Source of the DNA: Cephalopachus bancanus
Lineage: Eukaryota; Chordata; Mammalia; Primates; Tarsiidae
Direction: 5' to 3'
Assembly: GCA_027257055.1 (NCBI GenBank)
Contig: JAPVLO010000001.1
Location: 16,348,501-16,412,500, forward strand
Length of the DNA stretch: 64,000 bases
Below the pieces are notes generated by a model. That model was not told where the DNA came from, searched no databases, and saw nothing but the letters and a program-made list of their open reading frames with translations. Below, piece after piece: positions 57,440 through 64,000 of the stretch (positions are counted from its first letter, which is position 1; the number at the start of each line of letters is the position of its first letter). Made by a program: the position numbers and the translations under genes.

Positions 57440-57559
57440 GTCAAAGCCGCCCTGGACACGGTGTCCCAGAAAATGGCGGCCTTCACGGATGTGGGCAACA
57501 GCCTGGCACATGTAGAACACCTGCTACGGGACCTTGCCAACTTCGAGGAGAAGTCCAGC
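57440..57559 (+). CDS. MCF2L: MCF2L exon 9 in window: spectrin-like repeat
   Basis: The exon is 120 bp (40 codons, phase 0), with acceptor CTCTGTTCCAG and donor GTGAGG. It encodes VKAALDTVSQKMAAFTDVGN then SLAHVEHLLRDLANFEEKSS (about residues 363-402). GNSLAHVEHLLRDLxxFEEKS is the second helix of the spectrin-like repeat and is highly conserved. Changes from recalled human are clustered early (I to A, A to T, I to M, I to V) and are conservative. Confidence 0.98.
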
Positions 57560-57915
57560 GTGAGGACGGGGTGCAGGGCGGTGGGGACTGGGCTTCCCGC
57601 CCTCTGGGAGAAGCCCCTGCAGTCCCCTGGGATGTGTGTGGGCGAGGTCAGGAGCGCCCCTGTGCCCCCCGCCACCTGCCGACCCTGCTCTCGGGAGCAC
57701 AGCCCTGGCCGCCGTCCCTAGGTCAGGTCTCCGCTGACGGGCCTGGCTGGGACCCCGCAACCCCGAGAAGTGTTTGGGGGTTGGGCGGCATCTCAGGTGC
57801 ACGAAGCAGCAGAGAAGGAAAAGCGGCTGGTCCGTATCGGGGGCAGGCGTCCCGCCCCCCTGGCACCCACGGCCTCCCCGAGAGAGGCTGAGCCTGCGTT
57901 CTGGGCTGTCCCCAG
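57560..57915 (+). other. Intron 9 of MCF2L (window numbering)
   Basis: This short, GC-rich 356-bp intron has no repeat. An acceptor-like TCTCAG at about 57793-57798 lies inside it, but it would add out-of-phase sequence. The true acceptor is GCTGTCCCCAG. Confidence 0.95.
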
Positions 57916-58107
57916 GCGGCCGTGGGGCGGGCACAGGCCCTGTGCGGGGACGGCGAGCGGCTCATCGAGGACAAGCACTACGCGGTGGACTCCATCCGCC
58001 CCAAGTGCGAGGAGCTGCGGCATCTGTGCGACCACTTCAGCGCCGAGGTGGCGAGGCGGCGGGGGCTGCTGGGCAAGTCCCTGGAGCTGCACAGCCTCCT
58101 GGAGACG
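57916..58107 (+). CDS. MCF2L: MCF2L exon 10 in window: end of the spectrin-like repeat
   Basis: The exon is 192 bp (64 codons, phase 0), with donor GTAGGT. It encodes AAVGRAQALCGDGERLIEDK, HYAVDSIRPKCEELRHLCDH, FSAEVARRRGLLGKSLELHS and LLET (about residues 403-466). HYAVDSIRPKCxELRHLCD is the family signature in this stretch. Recalled human reads VAVERARALSLDGEQLIGNK at the start, so the first 20 residues have changed more than the rest (A-V, E-G, R-Q, S-C, Q-R, GN-ED). The frame is open and the length is the same. Confidence 0.98.
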
Positions 58108-58540
58108 GTAGGTCCCGCGGGCGCCGCCACGGTGGAGACCAGCCTCTCCGCCCCAGCCGCGCCGGCCCACATCCCTGGGGGTGGACTCCTTGGCCAGGAG
58201 AGGCCTTGCGCCCTTCCTTGTGCCACTCCTCTTCCTCGCTGGCCCCCGGGGTCGCCCCCCGCTGGAGCTGCCTGCTTTCCGGAATTCCCAGCCTGATGAC
58301 TGTGTCCTTAAGGGGACCCGAATGCCCACCCTTGTTGGTTCCCGCACCCCACCCGTCTCCGGAGCCCTGAGTTGGCCCGGGAACTGGCCTGGCCTCGCGG
58401 GCCGTGTTCCTGCGGGACCCTCTGGACGCAGCGGCAGAAGAGTGCCGAACCGGGCCTCAGCACGGCACGTCGGTCAGCGGCCGCCGGGCAGGTGGGCCCG
58501 TCCCTGACCACGCCTCGCCTCTGCCCCACTCTGTCCGCAG
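58108..58540 (+). other. Intron 10 of MCF2L (window numbering)
   Basis: This 433-bp GC-rich intron holds no recognised repeat or exon. It ends in the acceptor CACTCTGTCCGCAG. Confidence 0.95.
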
Positions 58541-58732
58541 TCCATGAGGTGGTGTGACGAGGGCATCTACCTGCTGGCCTCGCAGCCAGTGGACAAGTGC
58601 CAGTCCCAGGACGGCGCGGAGGCCGCCCTCCAGGAGATCGAGAAGTTCCTGGAGACGGGCGCCGAAAGCAAGATCCAGGAGCTCAGCAGGCTCTGCAAGG
58701 AGTACGAGTCCATCCTCAGCCAGGACCTGATG
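58541..58732 (+). CDS. MCF2L: MCF2L exon 11 in window: helical region
   Basis: The exon is 192 bp (64 codons, phase 0). It encodes SMRWCDEGIYLLASQPVDKC, QSQDGAEAALQEIEKFLETG, AESKIQELSRLCKEYESILS and QDLM (about residues 467-530). WCDEGIYLLASQPVDKCQSQ and ALQEIEKFLETGAExKIQEL are near-invariant in MCF2/MCF2L. The segment SRLCKEYESILSQ differs from the recalled human NAIYKEYESILNQ. The donor is GTAACG, which departs from consensus at +4 to +6 and looks weak. The exon is in-frame for skipping. Confidence 0.97.
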
Positions 58733-59181
58733 GTAACGCGGCCCGGGCGCTGGGCGACCCCGCACAGGGTCTGATCGTGTGGAGTCAGGAGCCGCGTGGG
58801 GGGACGGGCACTCAGGAGTTACGAGGAGGGGAGGCCGAGCAGCACAGGTGGTCGTCCACCTCCCCTGGACGAGCTCAGGGCTTGGGCCACCTGCCCGGAA
58901 GCCGCCTGCGCTGGGGTCCTGGCTGGCTCCGTCTGGCTCCCGACTGGCTGCCCAGTTCCACCCGGGAGGCAACCAGAAGACACCCCTGTGAGTGGCCCCA
59001 GCCATCTGGAGGAGGCTGCTGGGCCCTGCCAAGCCTTTCCTGACCCGTGCCTGGGCCACAGGTCCCTTGCTGTTGAGGAGACCTGAGTAGACACAGCACA
59101 GTGCAGGTGCATTCTCCGTGCGCCGTCCGTTGGGAACGACGGGCGCCACCCCGCAAGGGCTCACCTGGCGTGTTGTTGCAG
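58733..59181 (+). other. Intron 11 of MCF2L (window numbering)
   Basis: This 449-bp GC-rich intron has no repeat or gene recognised. It ends in the T-rich acceptor GTGTTGTTGCAG. Confidence 0.95.
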
Positions 59182-59341
59182 GAGCACGTGCGGAAGGTCT
59201 TCCAGAAGCAGGAGGGTGTGGAAGACATGTTCCATCGCAGGCAGGCCAGCCTGAAGAAGCTGGCGGCCAAGCAGACGCGGCCCGTGCAGCCCGTGGCCCC
59301 CAGACCTGAGGCACTCACCAAGTCACCCTGCCCCTCCCCAG
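59182..59341 (+). CDS. MCF2L: MCF2L exon 12 in window: helix and proline-rich linker
   Basis: The exon is 160 bp. It encodes EHVRKVFQKQEGVEDMFHRR, QASLKKLAAKQTRPVQPVAP and RPEALTKSPCPSP (about residues 531-583), leaving one G for the next Gly codon. The first part is helical and the second is a proline/basic linker (TRPVQPVAPRP) between the spectrin region and DH. Changes from recalled human are ASMEEV to EGVEDM, R to K and A to T. The donor is GTGTGT, a weak site. If unspliced, translation would continue 39 codons and stop at 59458-59460, overlapping an AATAAA. Confidence 0.97.
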
Positions 59342-60231
59342 GTGTGTGTGGCCACCTTGTGCCTCAGGCAATGTGGAAAGACGTGTCTCCCTGCCCCACC
59401 GCTGGGCTCTGTCCAGGGCCTGACGGCCAATTCCGGCCTGTCGTTCGTTCTTGCAAATAAAGGTCCATGCTCGTCACCTGGGTGCCATCTGCGGCTGCTT
59501 TGCGCTAGGCCGCCGGCGCTGAGTGGTTTCGGCCAAGTCCGCGTGGCCACAGCCTGAGAACGCGCCTGGCTGCTGGAGACTCTCCCCAGCCTTCCCTACT
59601 CAGTCTCTCCGCAGCCATCCAGTCTCAGCACTGTTGCCAAGATGGCGTTCCTCACGCCCAGCTCGAGCGCAGTCCAAGCACTTCTGGGCTCCCTGTGCCC
59701 TAGGAGCCGGGCCTGGTGCTTGGCCCAGCCCACCGGGGCGTGTGGCCTCTCAGCGGTGCTTCCTGGCCCCACTCCAAACCCATCCTCTGTGGCGAGCCCA
59801 AAGCCACTTCTTGGAGACTTTCCTGTCACCTCCGTGTCTCAAAACTCCTCCCGCCCTCTCTGGGCTTCCTCACCTGGAACCCAGAGACCCCAGGCTCAGG
59901 ACACCTGCCCTCAGCTTCCGGGCTCGGCATGAGCTCCCACGAGCCTCAGAGCCAGGCGCTCCTGTCCACCTGCCGGGTCTGAGGACACACCCAGATGCCA
60001 TGAGTTTCCTTCCCCGGTCACCAGGTCCCCTCCTGCCAGCCAGGCTGTCCCTGTCCAGGGGCCCCTGGGCCAGCAAGCTCCCCGTGGCCCAGCCCCACCC
60101 ACATGGCCTCTGTGGCCCCTCCTGGGGCCTTCTGCGTTTTCCCTCTGGAGGCGAAAATGGAAGGGGTGCCTGTGTGACCCTGCGCCGGCTGCCCAATGCT
60201 CGGACGCCTCCCTTTGCCTCTTTCCCAACAG
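59342..60231 (+). other. Intron 12 of MCF2L (window numbering), possibly partly exonic
   Basis: This 890-bp GC-rich intron carries the read-through frame and AATAAA noted above in its first 120 bp. The rest has no repeat or exon recognised. The acceptor is CTTTCCCAACAG. Confidence 0.9.
59456..59461 (+). terminator. Candidate intronic polyadenylation signal (AATAAA)
   Basis: AATAAA lies 115 bp after the weak exon 12 donor and overlaps the first in-frame stop (TAA, 59458-59460) of the read-through frame. Downstream sequence is moderately T/G-containing (CCTGGGTGCCATCTGCGGCT). Use of this site would give a composite last exon and a protein with the SEC14-like and spectrin parts but no DH, PH or SH3. 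No transcript evidence is available here. Confidence 0.35.
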
Positions 60232-60305
60232 GCATCCGACGTGGCTCCGAGAACCCCAGCGTCGAGGGCAGTGGGCTCCGGAGAGGCCCCTACAGGAGGG
60301 CCAAG
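60232..60305 (+). CDS. MCF2L: MCF2L exon 13 in window: basic linker
   Basis: The exon is 74 bp, with donor GTGAGG. It completes a Gly codon and encodes IRRGSENPSVEGSGLRRGPY then RRAK (about residues 585-608). It is a basic, serine-containing linker with likely phosphorylation sites (RRGSEN resembles a basophilic kinase site). Recalled human is SSSEGGALRRGPYRRAK, so PSVEGSG is the variable part. It lies just before the DH domain. Confidence 0.96.
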
Positions 60306-60718
60306 GTGAGGGCTGGGCCGCCACGGCCCAGTGCCCGTGCCACAGCTTGCCCTGTGCTCCGCATAGCTCCCTCTCCCTGGGCACGCGGGCCCCCAGTCGC
60401 CTGACCTTCCGCCCCGACTCCCTCCTCTGTGGACCCTGGGCCTCTCCCTAGATGCGTGGCTACCCCTAACTCGGGCCTCCGCGTCACCCCCCCCCCCGCC
60501 CTGACTCCCTCTGGGTACCCCAGGGCTGTCCCCAGACGCGCGGCCTATCCCAACCCGGGGCATGCGGGCCTCGGAGTCCCCCGCCCTCCTGCTGCCTGAC
60601 TGCCCCTGTGGACCCAGGCCTGTCCTCAGACGGGCCCGGGCGGGGCCGTGGCCCCGAGAGCGGGTGCCTGAGGCTCCTCTGTGCCGGTTTCCAACCCCGG
60701 CCTCCTTCCCGCCCCCAG
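60306..60718 (+). other. Intron 13 of MCF2L (window numbering)
   Basis: This 413-bp GC-rich intron includes a run of about ten C near 60488-60498. Nothing else is recognised. The acceptor is CTTCCCGCCCCCAG. Confidence 0.95.
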
Positions 60719-60795
60719 AGTGAGATGAGCGAGACCCGGCAGGGCCGCGGCAGCTCGGCGGGCGAGGAAGAGGAGAGCCTGGCCATTCTGCGCAG
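60719..60795 (+). CDS. MCF2L: MCF2L exon 14 in window: acidic linker before DH
   Basis: The exon is 77 bp, with donor GTGGGT. It encodes SEMSETRQGRGSSAGEEEES then LAILR (about residues 609-633), with AG left for the next Arg. The acidic block EEEESLAILRRHVM leads straight into the first DH helix. The sequence here appears to have one extra Ser (GSSAGEEEE) relative to the human form I recall. This is a simple indel in a low-complexity linker. Confidence 0.96.
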
Positions 60796-63278
60796 GTGGG
60801 TGCCAGGCGGGACCCTCAGGCCACGGCCTGTGGCTGCGAGCGTCTGAGGGCGGGACAGGGCGTGGCCGGCGAGGTGGCGTGGAGGTGCACGTGTGCTTCA
60901 GCATGCGGCGCGCACGTCCGCTTGGCGTCCCCACGTGGATGGAAGGGGAGCCCAGGCCTCCTCGGAAAACCCCGTCTGCCCTGGGCCCTTGGGTGCACAC
61001 ACCGGCCATCTTGACGGCCCCGTTCCTTTTTCCTGGAGCCCCGGGGCGAGGAGACCTGGGAGCCACAAGCTGGGGGCCCTGGCTCATGCCCCCTGCTGGG
61101 GCTGGCATACTGAGTCAGCCACGGAACCCCCAGCTGGCCAGAGACCTGCGTCCCCCTGGAGTGAGTCCTCCCGTCTCCCGGCGGGGTCCCAGCAGACCCT
61201 TACAGCCTCCTCTTGTGCTGACCCTGCCACCCCCTCGGCGAGGATCTCCGCCCACTCTGGACTGCTCCCACGGGCCCCACCACCCTGCGGCGCCCTAACG
61301 TGCCCCTCCTTCCTGGGAGCAGTTGGGAGGGTGTCTCCGCCCTGCAGGATGCTGGGCCTGCTGGTCTCTCCCAGGACCCCCTTCTTCCAGGGCCGCTGGT
61401 CACCCCCGGACCCCTCCCAGCTCAGCCAGCGCTCACCTCACATACGCACCCCGTCCTGCACGCCTGCTTTTACTCACCCTGAGGGCTGCACTCAGGCACA
61501 CGTCCACGGCAGCCCTGCCTGTCCACCCGGGAGCATCCCCTGAGTGTGGCCCTCACACTTGGTGCTCCCAGGCGGCAGCGTCCCTGCCTTGCAAGGTCTG
61601 AAGGGCTGTGGGACTGCCACGAGCAGCCGCGTGGTGCCCCTGGGACTGTCGCCTGAGCCACTGCAAGGGACTTGAGACGTCCCGTGCATGGTCCAGTTCC
61701 TCCTCCCGGTCCCGCAGCTGGTAGTGCCCACGCACCGCCATGGCACTCCTGCTGTAGTTAGGTATGAAGTGAGGGCGAGGCCTGAACATGGCTGTGAAGA
61801 AAGACCCTCCCCCAGCACCGTCAGGAAAGGAGGTGCCGCCAGGCAGCAGCCACTGCCACGTGGGCTCTGAGCCCAGGAAGGTGGCCAGTGGCGACTGGTG
61901 AGCTGTGTCATCACGGGCCCACCTGCTCCCCAGGATTCCTGGGTCCCCGGATTCAGGGACCCCTGTGCGCAGGGAGAGGCGTTCCCTTTCCTGTCCCTGG
62001 ACTCGAGGGTCCGGCCAGAGAAGGTGAAAGGTTGACACCCTGCAGAAGCCAAGAAACCGCGGCCTGAGGGGACGCATCGACACCGGGGCAGAGCGGGAGG
62101 AGACTGCCCTGAGGAGGGCCTGGCCAGCCCGGCACGTACCCTGGGGACTCGGTTGGTCACATTGGCACCGAACTCGCCTGCAGTGGATGCGGGCACTGGT
62201 TCCCTAAGAGCCTCGTAACTCCAGGATCAGAAAAGAGGAAGCTCTCCCAGCCCTTGACCAGCAAGTGTACACAGGCAGCTTCTCCCCAAAGTGGGTGTAC
62301 ACGGGAGCTCCTCTCTGTGCTCTGGACAGCAGGGCGGGTCTCCGGGGTGTCAGAAGACGGATCCGATTGGGGTTAGAATCACTGAGCGTAGGAATGGGGA
62401 CAAGTCCGGCTGCTTCCCGCTGCTGCGGCCACTGATGGAGCCGGAGGAAGCGGCCGTGGATGAACTCGGCAGGAGCAGTCGTGAGGCCCTGACCTGCCTT
62501 CAAGGGCCATGCCTGGCACGGGAGGGAGCCTGCGAGGTCTGTTCCCGCTCTGCCGAGTCTCTGCGTGCCCACAGTGGTCTGGCACCGACCTCACCGGGCA
62601 CCTCCCAGGACCGCCTGCTGGCCCGGGGTCTGCGTGCTCAACGGGAGGCGGGCCTGGGCCCTTGAAGGCGGGCCTCACCCATGCACTGAGATCTGAACAG
62701 CGATGGGAGCCCTCCCCTTCCGGGCCAGGGCAGGGTCCCCGCAGAGCCCCTGACCACCTGCTGTGCGCACGAGGGTGTGGGCCGGGGAGCAGCCGCCGTG
62801 AGGCCAGAGCTGCGCCCCGAGGTTGCATTGAGGTCGCACATCGGGCCAGTGCGGGGAAGGCTCTGAGGAGACCAGGATGGGCCCGGGGACCTCCCTGGCA
62901 GAGGGAAGCGCAGGGAGGGTTGTAAGGAAGCTGGACTGGCCCGAGGGCTGACTGGCCGGGAGCGGGAGGAATTGAGCTCATCTTGCACGGGCGGGCCCCC
63001 AACCTGGGACTAGGGACAGGAGGTCGCTCTGCCAGGCCTCCAGGGCCAGGCCTGGGGGAGCGAGACCGTCCTGACTGGCCTGGGACACGGTGGGGGGGCG
63101 GGCCACAGCCATCGGGGGTGGGGCGCAGAGCCACAAGGCGTCAGCCACGACCGGGTCTCCTTCCGATGGATGCCCTCTGCAGGGCGTGTCCTCCGTGTCC
63201 CGGTGCCGCGGGCCCTCCATCCCCGGGGGAAGTCGGCAAGCCCGTCCCCACTGTAACCGGCCCTGGCTCACCCTACAG
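60796..63278 (+). other. Intron 14 of MCF2L (window numbering)
   Basis: This 2.5-kb intron is GC-rich. I find no interspersed repeat, tandem array or exon in it. Long open frames on both strands (for example 62379-63134 on -) look like products of low stop density. The acceptor is TGGCTCACCCTACAG. Confidence 0.9.
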
Positions 63279-63345
63279 GCACGTGATGAACGAGCTCCTG
63301 GACACAGAGCGGGCCTACGTGGAGGAGCTGCTGTGTGTCCTGGAG
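63279..63345 (+). CDS. MCF2L: MCF2L exon 15 in window: start of the DH (RhoGEF) domain
   Basis: The exon is 67 bp, with donor GTGAGG. It completes an Arg codon and encodes HVMNELLDTERAYVEELLCV then LE (about residues 635-656). This is conserved region 1 of the Dbl-homology domain. The pattern ELLDTERAYVEEL includes the glutamate that contacts the GTPase switch region in Dbl-family structures. The exchange domain is therefore intended to be functional. One change from recalled human (S to N). Confidence 0.98.
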
Positions 63346-63856
63346 GTGAGGCTGGCAGGGCCATGCCCCCCCACTGGCGGCTTCCTCTCAGGACCACTGC
63401 AGGATAGGGGGGTCTGATCGTCGAACGTGTGGGGGAGGGCATCCCGGCGGGTCCGCGGGGGGGAAGGGGTGGTGACTGGATGTAGACGGTGTCTGGTTCA
63501 CGGAGGTGTGCTCTGGGGTGGGGACACGCGTGTGGGCGTGGAGTTGTGCCTCCTGTGTGTCCTGCACCTGACATGAAGAGGTAGGCATGAGGGTCACCTG
63601 CCCGCATCCCAGCACATGTCCACGTGACGCCTCGCACCTGTGGACGCCTGTCCACGTCACCTCGTGGACACCCTCTGTGAACGTGCACAACGGTCTGGCT
63701 CTCAGCTGAGCTGGCATCCCGCCCGCCAGTCCCTGAGGACCCCAGCCTCAGTCCCCGAGGCCCGCAGCCCCATGGCGGGCCAGCAGCGTGGGCCGGCCTG
63801 AGCCCAGGCGCCGGGTTTGGGCTGCTCCACCCGGCCGACCCTCGCTCTCCCCACAG
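63346..63856 (+). other. Intron 15 of MCF2L (window numbering)
   Basis: This 511-bp intron includes a GTG-rich segment at about 63420-63560 but no defined repeat or exon. The acceptor is GCTCTCCCCACAG. Confidence 0.95.
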
Positions 63857-63972
63857 GGCTACGCCGCCGAGATGGATAACCCGCTGATGGCGCATCTCGT
63901 CTCCACGGGCCTGCACAGCAAGAAGGACGTGCTGTTTGGAAACATGGAGGAAATATACCACTTTCATAACAG
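63857..63972 (+). CDS. MCF2L: MCF2L exon 16 in window: DH domain, continuing beyond the window
   Basis: The exon is 116 bp, with donor GTGGGC. It encodes GYAAEMDNPLMAHLVSTGLH then SKKDVLFGNMEEIYHFHN (about residues 657-694), leaving AG for the next codon. LFGNMEEIYHFHN is a hallmark of the second DH helix region. Changes from recalled human are L to V and N to S. The next exons, encoding the rest of DH and then PH and SH3, are outside the sequence given. Confidence 0.98.
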
Positions 63973-64000
63973 GTGGGCGGCCCCCAGCACGCACGGCCCC
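63973..64000 (+). other. Start of intron 16, cut by the window end
   Basis: Only 28 bases of intron follow the exon 16 donor. The gene continues to the right. Confidence 0.95.

Larger units (their letters stand above)
12621..63972 (+). other. MCF2L: MCF2L (DBS) gene, internal part: 16 coding exons in the window
   Basis: Sixteen exons read in one continuous phase and together encode 637 full codons of a DBS/MCF2L-type Rho guanine nucleotide exchange factor. Domain order is CRAL-TRIO/SEC14-like (exons 1-5), spectrin-like repeat (exons 8-10), then the first helix of the DH domain (exons 15-16). In the known protein the DH-PH module loads GTP on RhoA and Cdc42, and the SEC14 and spectrin parts control membrane targeting and restrain activity. 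All introns are GT-AG and no frameshift or stop interrupts the exons, so the gene looks intact. Exon numbers here are local to the window. Residue numbers in the exon entries assume 56 upstream residues as in the human protein recalled from memory. The remainder of DH, plus PH and SH3, lies past position 64000. Confidence 0.96.

Noticed and set aside
57793..57830. Possible extra exon acceptor (TCTCAG) in intron 9
   Set aside because: Any exon from here would break the phase between exons 9 and 10, which join cleanly and match the family.
62978..63994. 338-codon open frame on the - strand
   Set aside because: It runs antisense through exons 15 and 16, whose sense frame is the conserved DH domain. 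The antisense frame is a shadow.

Overview
This window is mammalian nuclear DNA, almost certainly primate. It carries many dimeric 7SL-derived Alu elements, fragments of L1, MIR and MaLR repeats, and widely spaced short exons with GT-AG introns. The coding exons translate to an orthologue of MCF2L (DBS/OST), a Rho-family guanine nucleotide exchange factor that lies at 13q34 in human. Compared from memory with the human protein, the exons are roughly 85-95% identical, so this is not human or ape. The Alu copies share an unusual middle segment (ACAATAAATCAAAAAATTAG) that I do not associate with human Alu subfamilies. A strepsirrhine or a tarsier is plausible, but I cannot name the species. The setting is GC-rich and CpG-rich with many minisatellites, as expected of a subtelomeric locus.

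Layout on the + strand: 16 internal coding exons of MCF2L lie between 12621 and 63972 (1,915 coding bases, 637 complete codons). Phase is kept at every junction and every intron starts with GT and ends with AG. Exons 1-5 encode the CRAL-TRIO/SEC14-like lipid-binding domain. Exons 6-7 are a linker, exons 8-10 the spectrin-like repeat, and exons 11-14 more helical sequence and a basic/acidic linker. Exons 15-16 hold the first helix of the catalytic DH domain. The rest of DH, the PH and SH3 domains and the 3' end lie beyond the window. The usual upstream N-terminal exons were not found. A phase-compatible candidate first exon sits at 128-200.

The introns hold nearly everything else. There are about 17 Alu copies or fragments, some with visible target-site duplications. 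Other interspersed repeats are three MaLR-type LTR segments, a 3' L1 on the + strand (28860-30520), a long antisense L1 (51541-56060) split by an Alu, and a few MIRs. There are at least nine tandem arrays: 35 bp at 6.6-7.1 kb, 57 bp at 21.0-22.6 kb, 27 bp at 26.2 kb, about 58 bp at 32.3 kb, about 30 bp at 35.5 kb, an AT-rich array at 38.5-39.1 kb, a short G-rich array at 43.4-43.8 kb, a GAGACA polypurine tract at 46.5-47.1 kb and 30 bp at 49.2-49.6 kb.

No second protein gene, structural RNA gene or prokaryote-type system is supported. The most interesting leads are the candidate alternative first exon, a possible intronic polyadenylation site after exon 12 that would give a form lacking the exchange-factor domain, and tandem arrays whose units carry donor-like or AATAAA motifs in the sense orientation. 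Comparisons with human MCF2L are from memory and should be checked by alignment.
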